From Rheinheimera hassiensis (GTDB lineage: Bacteria; Pseudomonadota; Gammaproteobacteria; Enterobacterales; Alteromonadaceae), in the NCBI RefSeq assembly GCF_022436675.1, contig NZ_JAKUJZ010000001.1, positions 124,001 through 188,000 on the forward strand: a stretch of 64,000 nucleotides of DNA, in the 5' to 3' direction. The notes under the pieces were generated by a model. That model ran no database searches. It was not told the DNA's origin and worked only from the letters and a program-made list of their open reading frames with translations. Positions within the stretch are counted from its first letter, which is position 1; the number at the start of each line of letters is the position of its first letter. The translations under genes and the position numbers were made by a program. This document shows, piece by piece, positions 16,355 to 26,071 of this stretch.

Positions 16355-16485
16355 AATTACCTCAATTCAGGCCTTTGGCCACAAGTATACAGCCTTAGTG
16401 TGGGTGACTGCGCTGAAGTTCAACCCCACCCGGCTTACTGGCTGCTATACTTGGTGCCAGCTACAAGACACTGTGGATCATCGAT

Positions 16486-17664
16486 ATGTTCTTAGCTTTG
16501 TCGCTCAGCACCTTAATGGTTATTTCTGACGTAGGCGGCGCAGTGCTGCTGGGCACCAATGTGCCTGCCAACAGCGGCAACACCAGCCATCAGCAAATTA
16601 ACTGCATTATGCAACAAACCCAGCAACCTTATAAGTTATTGCCGATGCCCTGGCGCCGGGCCAAGCAAGAAGTAAAAATGGGCCGCATTGACGGCTACTT
16701 TACCGCTATTCCCAACGATGAAATGAACGATTACGCCAAGCTGTCGGCGCCGTTGTTTCTGGAAAACTGGTATTGGTTCTGGCATCCGCGCCACAGCGGG
16801 CCAGACAGCGGCGGTAAAGTGCGTTATGGCGCTATTTTAGGCAGCCATCAGGCCGACTGGTTTAACAGCCAGAACTACAAGCTGGAAGTGGAAGTCAGTG
16901 ACATTGCCCAGTTGGTGCAGTTATTAGCGATAGGGCGCATCGATGCTGTGCTGGCCGATCTGGAAGAATTTACCCACACCGCCAGCCGGTTAAAACTACC
17001 GGCAGATCAGTTTGAACAACGCTTTTTTCGTTACGTGCCGCTGGGCGTGTATTTTTCGCAGTTGCGCTTACAGCAAAAACCCGGCTTTATGCGCCACTTT
17101 AATGCCGCCGTGCATTTATGTGCTTCAGCGCCTTTTGCACTGGCCCAGAGCGAGCAACAACAAATTCTGACCTTATTGCTTAGCAACGTACAACAACTGG
17201 CCCGCAGCAACACCTTGCTGGAGGCCGTGCAACAGCACAACCTTGCAGCAACAACACTGGCAGAAATTCGCCGGCAAGACACCCTGTGGCAGCAGCAATT
17301 ACTGCAAGGCCAAAACGACGGCAGCCTGGCATATAAGCTGCTGGAAAGCAAAGCTTCGGCCCTGCTGCGCAACTGGCAGGCAAACTACAGCGGCCTGGTA
17401 ACAGAAGTGATCCTAATGGACAATCAGGGCGCTAATGTTGCGATCAGCGAAATAACCACAGACTACTGGCAGGGGGATGAAACGCCATTTCTCAGTGTAT
17501 TTGGCCAGCAAAGTGACTATTTTATCGATGTGGTGGAATATGATCAGTCTACCCGGCGTTTTCAGGTAAAGCTCAGTGTGCCGGTAGCGGATGCACAGGG
17601 CAGCCATAGCGGCGCACTCAGCATCGGTATTGATGTTGAGCGCGCTTTGTCGGCAAACGATTAG
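16486..17664 (+). CDS. Periplasmic protein: solute-binding-like domain + PDC/Cache-like domain
   Basis: 392 aa. The hydrophobic start (FLALSLSTLMVISDVGGAVL) acts as a signal peptide. Residues ~20-220 resemble family-3 solute-binding proteins of the sensor-associated kind (LPMPWRRAKQEVKMGRIDGY, AVLADLEEF). Residues ~285-388 look like a PDC/Cache sensor fold (VTEVILMDNQGANVA, TTDYWQGDE, LSVPVADAQGSHSGALSIGI). No transmembrane anchor or output domain follows, so it would be a soluble periplasmic ligand-binding protein that needs a partner (inference). No neighbouring sensor kinase or cyclase is coupled to it. Confidence 0.72.
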   Translation: MFLALSLSTLMVISDVGGAVLLGTNVPANSGNTSHQQINCIMQQTQQPYKLLPMPWRRAKQEVKMGRIDGYFTAIPNDEMNDYAKLSAPLFLENWYWFWHPRHSGPDSGGKVRYGAILGSHQADWFNSQNYKLEVEVSDIAQLVQLLAIGRIDAVLADLEEFTHTASRLKLPADQFEQRFFRYVPLGVYFSQLRLQQKPGFMRHFNAAVHLCASAPFALAQSEQQQILTLLLSNVQQLARSNTLLEAVQQHNLAATTLAEIRRQDTLWQQQLLQGQNDGSLAYKLLESKASALLRNWQANYSGLVTEVILMDNQGANVAISEITTDYWQGDETPFLSVFGQQSDYFIDVVEYDQSTRRFQVKLSVPVADAQGSHSGALSIGIDVERALSAND

Positions 17665-17684
17665 TCGGCTTTATTACTCAGCGC

Positions 17685-18839
17685 TCAGCGCACTATATCG
17701 CCCCATGACGGCTCTTTACCGTACATTTGCATACCGCGTAAAAACACCCGGCCGGCAACGCGGCGCATCCAGTACACGGTGGCCAGCAGTAGCAGTAGCG
17801 AAAGCAGCGGCTGCCACCAGGGCACCGTTACCATGGCCATTTTTACCGGCATAGCAGCAAAAGACGTTAGCGGTACAAAGCTCAGTATTGTCATGCCGAT
17901 ACCTGCCGGGCTATCAATCACTATGAACGTAAACACCATTGGCAACCAGGTGATCATCATTACCGCACTTTTACCGCTGTTGTTCGGATCGTCAATTGAT
18001 GCCGCTATCGCGCCCATAAAGCTGGCACATAACACTACGCCCAGTAGCGCAAACGGAATCAGCCACAGCACCACACTGATATCCAGCCAGCTTAAGTCGA
18101 CGGCTTTTTTCGTAAACACACTCACCACAGCAAAAGACAGCAGCATTACCAAAGCTGAGGTAAGCATAGCCTTAAGCGCACTGAAACTATGGCCCAGCAC
18201 TTTGCCATCCATCCATTGCTGTGGTGTTACTATGGCGTAAAGCTGCTCGGTTACGCGCTGCTGTTTTTCACCGGTAATGCTTACCAGCACCTGACCAAAA
18301 GCTGTGCTTAAGCCGACAAACAGCAAAATTAACGCGCCGATGGCAATTATCTTCTCCGGGGTATCTTTGCCTTTGTAGGATTGGTCCAGGTAACGGGTTT
18401 CAATCTCTACCGGTTGCTCCAACGCAGCCAGTTGCGTCGTATTTAACCCCATTTGTTGCGCTGCCAGATGTCGGTAATGTTTTTGCAGCACTTCGTCCAG
18501 TTGCTGTAACCATTTTTTACCGGTCAGGGTATGCACAACCAACTGGCCGTCTTGCAGGCTGATTACGGCATGCCAGGAGTCATCACTTTGCATCTGCATA
18601 AGTTGTGTTTCCAGCGCTATACCGGGGCGCTGAAACTGAAATTGCTCTGTGTTAGTTATTTGCAGCTCGGCCGGCACCGCAATGCGATATTGCTGCTGGC
18701 TCTCATCGGTGAAAAAACTCCATAACGCTATAGCCGCAATCACGGCCAGCATCAGTAAATACGACACCAGTTGCTGTTTCCATTTAAAAAAACGTAAAAA
18801 CTCCCACCTGGCCACAATTAAACTTTGCCGCGATATCAT
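17685..18839 (-). CDS. ABC-2 type exporter permease (NatB-like)
   Basis: 384 aa. One N-terminal helix (SYLLMLAVIAAIALWSFF) is followed by a large extracytoplasmic domain (about 45-165). Five or six C-terminal helices include AIGALILLFVGLSTAFGQVL and VVLWLIPFALLGVVLCASFM. This matches the NatB/YhaP ABC-2 layout. The start overlaps the ATPase stop by 4 nt (ATGA), so the two form a tight operon. NatAB exports Na+ in Bacillus; the substrate here is not evident. Confidence 0.88.
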   Translation of the reverse strand: MISRQSLIVARWEFLRFFKWKQQLVSYLLMLAVIAAIALWSFFTDESQQQYRIAVPAELQITNTEQFQFQRPGIALETQLMQMQSDDSWHAVISLQDGQLVVHTLTGKKWLQQLDEVLQKHYRHLAAQQMGLNTTQLAALEQPVEIETRYLDQSYKGKDTPEKIIAIGALILLFVGLSTAFGQVLVSITGEKQQRVTEQLYAIVTPQQWMDGKVLGHSFSALKAMLTSALVMLLSFAVVSVFTKKAVDLSWLDISVVLWLIPFALLGVVLCASFMGAIAASIDDPNNSGKSAVMMITWLPMVFTFIVIDSPAGIGMTILSFVPLTSFAAMPVKMAMVTVPWWQPLLSLLLLLATVYWMRRVAGRVFLRGMQMYGKEPSWGDIVR

Positions 18840-19765
18840 GCTGCTGCCTCCGGTTTATGCCTGGCCATTGCCGCCAGATAAAGCTGATGTAAATCGGCCG
18901 ACTGCATTTCAACCTGGGTCAGCTCACCATATTGCAGTAGCTGCTTCAGGCAATCTGACACACTAGCCTGCTCTGCCAGCGTTAGCAGATAATGCCGCGC
19001 CTGCAGTTGCTGTACCGTGACAACGGCTGCCAGTTGCTCTAACTGTGCCGCATTTACCTCACTGCTAAAGCCCACTTTCATCTGACGCTGATTCTGGCTT
19101 TGTTGCTGAATTTGCTGCAGGGTGCCGGCCAGCACAACCTGGCCTTGTGCCATCAGCAGCATATGGTCGGCCAGTTTTTCTACCATGGCCATCTGGTGGG
19201 CGCTTAAGATCACCGTCATGCCTTTGGCTTTCAGTTGCTGTAAAAACAGCACAACTTTTTCCTGGTTTATCGGATCCAGCCCGGAGAAGGGTTCATCCAG
19301 AATAACCAGCGCGGGCTGGTGCAATACGGCTGCAATCAGTTGTACCTTTTGCTGATTGCCCTTCGACAACTGTTTTAACTCGTCGTGGCGCCGCTGTGTC
19401 AGCTCAAATACATCCAGCCAGTAGTCCATTTCACTGAGGGCTTTGCTTTTGCTTAAACCATGTAACTGCGCCAGATACAGCAGGTTTTTTTCTATGCTTT
19501 TGTCGGGGTAAAGCCCTCTGTCTTCTGGCAGATAACCCAGCAGACGGCGCGGCACATGGTCGTAGTGTTGGTCCTGATAGCTGATCATAATGCTGCCACT
19601 GTCAGGCTTGGTCATGCCAACCAGCATACGGATAATGGACGATTTACCGGCGCCATTTGGGCCTAACAAGGCAAAAATTTCGCCGCTGTTAATATGAAAG
19701 CTGGCATTTTTAACAGCCTGTACTGAGCTGTAAGCTTTATTAATGGCGGTAACAATTAACTGCAT
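18836..19765 (-). CDS. ABC transporter ATP-binding protein (NatA-like)
   Basis: 309 aa. Walker A is LLGPNGAGKSS, the signature is LSKGNQQKV (QLSKGNQQK form), Walker B is LVILDEPFSGLDP, and the switch His lies in ILSAHQMAMVEKL. A ~90-residue C-terminal extension follows the nucleotide-binding domain, as in drug/Na+ exporter ATPases. AGGAAAC precedes the ATG. It heads the two-gene exporter operon with the permease at 17685-18839. Confidence 0.92.
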   Translation of the reverse strand: MQLIVTAINKAYSSVQAVKNASFHINSGEIFALLGPNGAGKSSIIRMLVGMTKPDSGSIMISYQDQHYDHVPRRLLGYLPEDRGLYPDKSIEKNLLYLAQLHGLSKSKALSEMDYWLDVFELTQRRHDELKQLSKGNQQKVQLIAAVLHQPALVILDEPFSGLDPINQEKVVLFLQQLKAKGMTVILSAHQMAMVEKLADHMLLMAQGQVVLAGTLQQIQQQSQNQRQMKVGFSSEVNAAQLEQLAAVVTVQQLQARHYLLTLAEQASVSDCLKQLLQYGELTQVEMQSADLHQLYLAAMARHKPEAAA

Positions 19766-19871
19766 GTAGGTTTCCTGTTAATAATATGGCGCCAAGCTTA
19801 TCACCGGCAAAGCGTTTTATTCCAACGCCAAAGTGTGAGCAAATATGTAAACCCTGATACTAGCCGTTGTA

Positions 19872-22148
19872 TTAATAATGTTTGCCAAACGACAGATACA
19901 CCGCATCAGAGTAATCAGACTCGCCCTGCTCAGCCATGCCTACGCCAAAATACAAAGGTCCCAGCGGCGTATCCCAGCCCAGAAATACACTGCCTGCCCA
20001 CAACCAGTTGGTGGCGTCAGCACCACCTGAGGCTCCGAACAGATCTTTACGCACCCGGCCGCGCTCAAGTGAGGTACCAAAATACAGCGGCGCATTAAAA
20101 AATGAGATTTTCTGCTCGGTAAGCCGGTATAGATACACCAGGCTGCCAAACTGAATTTGGCTGCCAAACAGTGAATCGGCCGGATAACCGGACAAATTCA
20201 GAAAACCGCCCAGATTAAACTGCTCCAGCGCAAAGCTGTCCTCGTCGACGTTGTAATGGTCAAAGCGCCAGCGGGTGCGCAGTGTGTGCTGTTGCCAGGT
20301 TTTAGCCGCCAACACCTCAGTACTGCTGCTTTTGCTGGACACTTCAGTGCCCAGAGCATCGTCATTCAGAAAGCGGTAGTTACTGGCCAAACGAATACCG
20401 CGGGTGGGAAAACTGCGGCTGTTTAGCGTATCCCAGATAAACTGCATCTCAGGCCCGTTGCGCTGGTAGCTAACAGTGTCAGTGCCTATTTGGCTGGCAT
20501 ACAAACTGGGCAATAAGTATTTGCCATCGCGTAAGGTCCAGCCCAGTTGCAGACGGGCGTGATCCGATATATTCCAGCCGGTACTTAGCAGCAGGCGGTT
20601 TTCTGTGTTTTTCAGCTCACCGGCAGATAACGACCGCGTATCCTGCAGTGACTGAGTATCTCGCCGGTGGTGATAACTGGCTTCTGTATAAAACCCGCTG
20701 TCTGCCAGCGGCCAGTATAGTTCGGTATGCAGGTATTTATTGCTGCCAAGCGCCAGTTCAGAGTGCCACTCTGCCCCCCAGGGTGACAAATTACTGCGGG
20801 TATAACCTGCGGCCAGCTGGTATTGATGGTTATTGCGAAAATCATCTTCAAACATCAGACGAAAGTTCATATATCCCGGCCCCCAGCTTTTCTCTTCGGC
20901 CCGCACTGTTAACAGGGTTTCACCGTTATCATCGACGGTAAGCTGCTGGGTAATACGCTCAAAAGTGTCCAGGCCATACATCTGGCGCAAGCCACGGCGG
21001 ATACTGCGCTCAGTATAAAAATCGCCCGGTTGTAACTCCAGCCGCGCCAGCAACAGCTCGTCACTGAGGCGGGAATCATTTTGCAGGGCAATATTGTCAA
21101 TTTTAATGGCGGCGGCGTCGGCCTGGTCAAACCGGCTGAACCATTCGCGATAGACTTTTTGCGGCTGGCTAAAATCGGCCAGTGCCTGCACAAAGCGGAT
21201 AGCACTTTGCCGCCCCGACTGCACAGCCTGGGCAATATTGCCAAAATCCAGCATGCTGATATTGACCAGATCCGGTTGCAACAGCAGATCACGCTCGGTC
21301 AGCAATTGCATTTGCTGCTGCACCCCGGCCCGCACCAAAAAACTGGTTAGCTGTTCAGTCACGCTAAATGCAGATTCCATCTGCTCGCGGCGCAACAGCG
21401 GCGAATCGATACTTACAGCAATAATTCGGTCTACCCCCAGTTGCCGCGCCACACTGATTGGCAGGTTGTTTACCACACCACCATCTACCAGCAACTTACC
21501 GTTAAGCTCCAGCGGCCGCACCACACCGGGCAGACTCATTGAAGCCTGAACGGCTTGCACCAGGCTGCCATCGCTGAGAATAACTTCTTCCTGGGTAAGT
21601 AAATCTGTTGCCACTGCGCGAAAAGGTACCGGTAAGTCATCAAAATGCTTCAGGTTAGCAAAGGGGCCAAAGGTGCCGTTAAGAATTTCTGCCAGCGCCT
21701 GACCGCTTAAAATACCCTTGGGCAAGCGCACCCCCTCTTCTGATACCCCCAAATCCAGATTTACCGGTAAGTCGTCGCTTTTATGTTTACGCCGCAGCGG
21801 CATTTCATCGCGATATACGCGGTCACGAAAGCCATCAGCCCAGGGGGTGTTTTCCAGCCGGGCAGCAATTTCGCTGGCACTATGGCCGCTGGCATACAAG
21901 CCACCAATAAAGGCACCAATACTGGTGCCTACTACCAGATCAACCGGTATTTGCTGGCGCTCCAGTTGTTCGATCACCCCCAGATGCGCGCCACCACGGG
22001 CACCACCGCCGCCCAGCACCAGTGCCACACAAGGCCGTTGCTGCTGCCTGGCTTGCTGGCAAATATCAGCAGCTGTGGCGGCAGGGCTATAAAGTAATAT
22101 AATAACCGGCAGTAACAACGCCAGTTGAATGCCTAATCCTGTCTTCAT
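19872..22148 (-). CDS. Patatin-like phospholipase autotransporter (type Vd, PlpD-like)
   Basis: 758 aa. Signal peptide 1-26. The patatin domain (~40-330) has the oxyanion loop GGGGARGG at 46-53, nucleophile S76 in GTSIG, and catalytic D222 in VDGGVVNNLP. It is followed by a POTRA-like linker (IALQNDSRLSDELLLARLEL, DFYTERSIRRGLRQMYGLD) and a 16-strand BamA-type barrel ending in an aromatic C-terminus (AVYLSFGKHY). This is the type Vd secretion layout of PlpD: the lipase crosses the outer membrane through its own barrel. The catalytic Ser-Asp dyad is intact, so activity on phospholipids is likely. It is divergent from the GGDEF-EAL gene. Confidence 0.93.
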   Translation of the reverse strand: MKTGLGIQLALLLPVIILLYSPAATAADICQQARQQQRPCVALVLGGGGARGGAHLGVIEQLERQQIPVDLVVGTSIGAFIGGLYASGHSASEIAARLENTPWADGFRDRVYRDEMPLRRKHKSDDLPVNLDLGVSEEGVRLPKGILSGQALAEILNGTFGPFANLKHFDDLPVPFRAVATDLLTQEEVILSDGSLVQAVQASMSLPGVVRPLELNGKLLVDGGVVNNLPISVARQLGVDRIIAVSIDSPLLRREQMESAFSVTEQLTSFLVRAGVQQQMQLLTERDLLLQPDLVNISMLDFGNIAQAVQSGRQSAIRFVQALADFSQPQKVYREWFSRFDQADAAAIKIDNIALQNDSRLSDELLLARLELQPGDFYTERSIRRGLRQMYGLDTFERITQQLTVDDNGETLLTVRAEEKSWGPGYMNFRLMFEDDFRNNHQYQLAAGYTRSNLSPWGAEWHSELALGSNKYLHTELYWPLADSGFYTEASYHHRRDTQSLQDTRSLSAGELKNTENRLLLSTGWNISDHARLQLGWTLRDGKYLLPSLYASQIGTDTVSYQRNGPEMQFIWDTLNSRSFPTRGIRLASNYRFLNDDALGTEVSSKSSSTEVLAAKTWQQHTLRTRWRFDHYNVDEDSFALEQFNLGGFLNLSGYPADSLFGSQIQFGSLVYLYRLTEQKISFFNAPLYFGTSLERGRVRKDLFGASGGADATNWLWAGSVFLGWDTPLGPLYFGVGMAEQGESDYSDAVYLSFGKHY

Positions 22149-22343
22149 TTAATATCTGTCCGTCTCATTAGCATTACTTTGCTACCAGTTTTTATTTGAG
22201 CCTGCTCTGGCTTATTGCTATTGTTGATAAAATTTCCAATTTGGTATCCAGCATTATGCCTTATTCTTGCCTTTTCGCGCCCCTGTTCGGCGTGCTGCTT
22301 TGCTAAGCTTTATTGTTGTTTTAATAAACATAGTTAAGCCCTG

Positions 22344-24677
22344 ATGACATTCAGCTCTTTACGCACCAAACTTATACTCATTTTGTTGGTATTGTTAAGC
22401 CTGCTGGCAACAGCAACCGGGTTGGCTACGCTTAGCGCCATGAAACGCGACAGTGAGTTACAGGCCATGCAAATTCTGAGCGTGGCCAGTAAAGTACTAC
22501 GTGAAGCACTGAATAACAGAGCTGGCCAGTTAAGCAGCAGCGTGCAAATTCTGGCTACCGATTTTGGCTTTCGTCGTGCTGTTGCCACTGCAGAGCAGGA
22601 AACCATAAAATCGGTGCTGGCTAACCATGGCAGCCGCATTAATGCCAGCCTTACCTTACTGTTGTCGCCCGACGGTGCTTTGCTGGCCAGCTCGGATACC
22701 GCAATTACGGCCGCCGATATAGCGCCACTGTTTCAACAAACACAGGGCAATAGCACTGCGCCGGTAAACGATATTTTGCATCTGGCTGGCCAACCCTATC
22801 AACTGGTATTGGCCCCGGTAAGAGCGCCAGCGTTAATTGCCTGGGTTGGCATGGGTTTTCCGCTTGATAGTACCTTAGCCAAACAGATCCGCGGCATAAC
22901 TGATCTGGATATCAGCTTTGTGGCCGAACAGGCGCAAGGTTATCAGTTATATACTTCTACGCTTGATGCCACTTATCAACAGCAGCTACCTGCATTACTT
23001 GATAAACTGATAGACGATGCGGGTGTGGCGCACAGCAACCCACAGCAAGATTACATTTCGCTGGCGCTGCCGCTGGATCAACAACAGCAGTTATGGGCTG
23101 TGCAGCATTTATCTAACCAGCGCTGGCTTAGCAGCTATCAGCAGTTCCGGCACCAGTTGCTGCTTATTTTCGGTGCGGCGTTGTCGCTAACCTTACTGGC
23201 AGGTATTATTTTTGCCCGCAGCATTACCCAGCCACTAAAAGCGCTAAGCTACTTTGCCAGACGTATAGGCCAAGGGTTTGACGAAACTATTCCGGTGCGC
23301 GGTAAAGACGAAGTAGCGTTGCTTAGCCGCACGCTCAGTGCCATGCAGCACGATATCCGCCAGCGTGAACAACAATTGCAGTTTAATGCCGAGCATGACT
23401 CACTGACGGGCTTATATAACCGCAACGCTGTCGAGCGTTTACTGCCAAACCTGCTGGCCAGCAGCGACGGTAGCCTGCTACAAATTAACATTAAGCAGTT
23501 TAAGCATATTAATGACGTGCTGGGGTTTAGCAACGGCGATATTTTGTTGCAGCAGCTGGCCCGGCGGCTACAACTGGGTCCTGAAACACCGGCAATGCTG
23601 GCACGGCTGGGCGGCGATGAGTTTTTACTGGTATATAATACCTTACTAACCGAAGGCCAGGTGCGGGCCAAGCTGGCGGCTTTGGGAGAGGGTTATCAGT
23701 TAGATAACTCTCAAATCAACCTGAAAATTTGCATTGGTATTTATCATTTCTTTAGCCAGCAAAGCAGTGTTAATGACGCCCTGCGCAGAGTCGATATTGC
23801 GCTGGATAATGCCCGGCTGGCACCACAACGCACTGCTATATATCTGCAAGGCCAGGATGAAAGCCACCAGCGAGAGCTGATGCTGATCCGCGACCTGCCT
23901 GAAGCCCTGCACAATGGCCAGTTTTATGCCGTATATCAGCCCAAAATGGATCTTGCCTCACAGCAATGCCACAGTGCAGAGGCATTGATCCGCTGGCAAC
24001 ACCCCAAACTGGGCCCTATTGCTCCGGATGAGTTTATCCGGCTGGCGGAGCATTCCGGCAATATCAGGCTGATTTCGGATTGGATGTTACAGCACGTCAT
24101 AGCGCAAACAGCAAAATGGTGGCAGCAAGGGCTACGGCTGCAAATAGCCGTAAATCTGTCGGTACAGGATCTGCTAAACCCGGCTTTAGCTGACAATATC
24201 AATGCTCAACTGCAGCAATACAAGTTAAGCGCTGCAGCATTAGCGCTGGAAGTTACCGAAAGCGCCATTATGCAGGATGCAGCAACGGTAATAGCGCAGT
24301 TACAGCGCATCCGTAGCCTGGGCATTACGCTGGCGATTGACGACTTTGGTACCGGGCAGTCGTCTTTGGCTTATCTGAAACAATTACCGGTGCATGAAAT
24401 TAAAATTGACCGCGCTTTTGTTAAAGATATTGAACACAATAGCAATGATGCTCTGATTGTTGCAGCGACAACCCAGCTGGCACATAGCCTGGGCTTTGTT
24501 GTTACAGCTGAAGGTCTGGAGAATCAGGCCGGGCTGGCAAAACTGCAACAATGTGGTTGCGATAAAGTGCAGGGTTATTATTTTTCCCGCCCACTGCATG
24601 CCGACGCCTTTGCTACCTGGCTACAGCAATATAGTAGCCACCATCCGCACTGGCTTAATGCTCAAACCGTTAAATAA
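22344..24677 (+). CDS. GGDEF-EAL cyclic-di-GMP protein with periplasmic sensor and HAMP
   Basis: 777 aa. TM1 (~10-30), a periplasmic sensor region (~31-275), TM2 (LLIFGAALSLTLLAGIIFA), and a HAMP linker beginning ARSITQPLKALSYFARRI. The GGDEF domain has an intact LARLGGDEFLL near residue 421; no RxxD inhibitory site precedes it. The EAL domain (~500-760) has SAEALIRWQHP, AVNLSVQDL, LEVTESAIMQD, AIDDFGTGQSS, KIDRAF and TAEGLE, so all metal and catalytic residues look present. It could be bifunctional, or one domain could dominate in vivo. The 195-bp gap to the divergent patatin gene probably carries both promoters. Confidence 0.93.
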   Translation: MTFSSLRTKLILILLVLLSLLATATGLATLSAMKRDSELQAMQILSVASKVLREALNNRAGQLSSSVQILATDFGFRRAVATAEQETIKSVLANHGSRINASLTLLLSPDGALLASSDTAITAADIAPLFQQTQGNSTAPVNDILHLAGQPYQLVLAPVRAPALIAWVGMGFPLDSTLAKQIRGITDLDISFVAEQAQGYQLYTSTLDATYQQQLPALLDKLIDDAGVAHSNPQQDYISLALPLDQQQQLWAVQHLSNQRWLSSYQQFRHQLLLIFGAALSLTLLAGIIFARSITQPLKALSYFARRIGQGFDETIPVRGKDEVALLSRTLSAMQHDIRQREQQLQFNAEHDSLTGLYNRNAVERLLPNLLASSDGSLLQINIKQFKHINDVLGFSNGDILLQQLARRLQLGPETPAMLARLGGDEFLLVYNTLLTEGQVRAKLAALGEGYQLDNSQINLKICIGIYHFFSQQSSVNDALRRVDIALDNARLAPQRTAIYLQGQDESHQRELMLIRDLPEALHNGQFYAVYQPKMDLASQQCHSAEALIRWQHPKLGPIAPDEFIRLAEHSGNIRLISDWMLQHVIAQTAKWWQQGLRLQIAVNLSVQDLLNPALADNINAQLQQYKLSAAALALEVTESAIMQDAATVIAQLQRIRSLGITLAIDDFGTGQSSLAYLKQLPVHEIKIDRAFVKDIEHNSNDALIVAATTQLAHSLGFVVTAEGLENQAGLAKLQQCGCDKVQGYYFSRPLHADAFATWLQQYSSHHPHWLNAQTVK

Positions 24678-24689
24678 TGCTGCATACTG

Positions 24690-24929
24690 TTAAACAGCGC
24701 GGGTATCCGCTTTAACCAGCTTTGCAGTGATCTTGCGGCTTAGCGGTGCAAAAATAAATACCAGCGGAAAAGCACAGGTATGGGCATATAAATAGGCTTT
24801 AAGCCAGGCACCGATAAAAGCGTCAAACCAGCCCAGATTAATAAATGTCAAAATGCCTGACATCAGGAACGCCATAAAGCCAGACATAATAAAAGCAAAA
24901 ATAAACGGCTGAAAACGCATTGGAAACAT
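24690..24929 (-). CDS. DUF2798-family membrane protein
   Basis: 79 aa. Two hydrophobic helices: residues ~6-28 (QPFIFAFIMSGFMAFLMSGI) and ~45-62 (YLYAHTCAFPLVFIFAPL), ending RKITAKLV. This matches the short two-helix DUF2798 family of unknown function. An alternative start at residue 4 (MRFQPF) is possible. It converges on the GGDEF-EAL gene with only 12 nt between stops. Confidence 0.75.
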   Translation of the reverse strand: MFPMRFQPFIFAFIMSGFMAFLMSGILTFINLGWFDAFIGAWLKAYLYAHTCAFPLVFIFAPLSRKITAKLVKADTRAV

Positions 24930-25067
24930 GCTCGACCCACACTATAAGAAAGGTTTTGTTGGTATGCGACTTTAGCATAATTCAGAACCATAACAGTTTA
25001 CCGCTCGCCCAAGCGCTGGTATAACGCGGCGGAACAATAACACCGGCCGCTTTAACAGGACAATATT

Positions 25068-26018
25068 ATGCATAATATGGTTTTTCTTGATGCAGACTCT
25101 ATGGGCGATGCCGACTTATCGCCGTTACGCAGCAGCACCACAGCCCTGCAGTGCTATCCGTACACCACGCCGCAGCAGGTAGTCAGCAGGTTGCAGCAAG
25201 CCAGTATTGCCATCGTCAATAAAGTAGAGCTGACCGCCACCATGCTGCAGGCGTTACCCGGCTTAAAACTGATTTGCGTAGCCGCCACCGGGGTAAATAA
25301 TGTCGATGTTGCAGCGGCCCGCCAGCTGGGCATTACCGTCTGTAACGTGCGGGGCTATGCCGACACTGCTGTGCCACAACATGTTTTTGCGCTGTTACTC
25401 CAACTTACCAACAAAGTTCAGCAATACCATCAGGCTGTGCTTGACGGTAAATGGAGCCAGAGTAAACACTTTTGCCTGCTGGATTACCCGGTAACTGAAT
25501 TAGCGAATAAAAACTTTGTCGTAGTGGGCTACGGCGCTCTGGGCCTGGCCAGTGCAGCCCTGGCACAAGCATTTGGTATGCAGCTGATTATTGCCGAGCA
25601 GCCAGGCGCAGTGTCTTGCCGCCCGGGCAGAGTACCATTTACCGACGCGCTGGCGCTGGCCGATGTAATATCGCTGCACTGCCCGCTGACAACTGCCACC
25701 ACAAAACTGTTTAACGCTGAGGTTTTTGCCGCAGTTAAACCCAGAGCGCTGCTGATCAATACCGCCCGTGGCGGCCTGATTGATGAGGCCGCCCTGCTTG
25801 ATGCCCTGCAAAACGGTACTCTGGGCGGCGCTGCGCTGGATGTGGTGACACTAGAGCCACCTGCGCCAGACAATATACTGATCCGCGCCAATTTACCCAA
25901 CCTGTTGATTACACCACATATGGCCTGGGCCAGCGCCGAAGCACGCCAGCGCATGGTGTTACAACTTGCCGATAACATAAAGGCATTTACACAAGGCAGC
26001 CCACGGCATCAGGTGTAG
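25068..26018 (+). CDS. D-2-hydroxyacid dehydrogenase (glycerate/hydroxypyruvate reductase-like)
   Basis: 316 aa. The N-terminal substrate domain ends in CVAATGVNNVDVAAARQLGI and NVRGYADTAVPQHVFALLL. The Rossmann dinucleotide loop is VVGYGALGLAS. INTARGGLID carries the catalytic Arg, and PHMAWASAEAR carries the catalytic His in the C-terminal segment. These are the hallmarks of HprA-like enzymes that reduce hydroxypyruvate or glyoxylate with NAD(P)H. AGGAC precedes the ATG. It stands alone between unrelated genes; the exact substrate is not certain. Confidence 0.88.
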   Translation: MHNMVFLDADSMGDADLSPLRSSTTALQCYPYTTPQQVVSRLQQASIAIVNKVELTATMLQALPGLKLICVAATGVNNVDVAAARQLGITVCNVRGYADTAVPQHVFALLLQLTNKVQQYHQAVLDGKWSQSKHFCLLDYPVTELANKNFVVVGYGALGLASAALAQAFGMQLIIAEQPGAVSCRPGRVPFTDALALADVISLHCPLTTATTKLFNAEVFAAVKPRALLINTARGGLIDEAALLDALQNGTLGGAALDVVTLEPPAPDNILIRANLPNLLITPHMAWASAEARQRMVLQLADNIKAFTQGSPRHQV

Positions 26019-26071
26019 CTGCCAGGGTGAAATAAGGCTAAACTGCGATAAAAATAAAAACAGTTATTATT

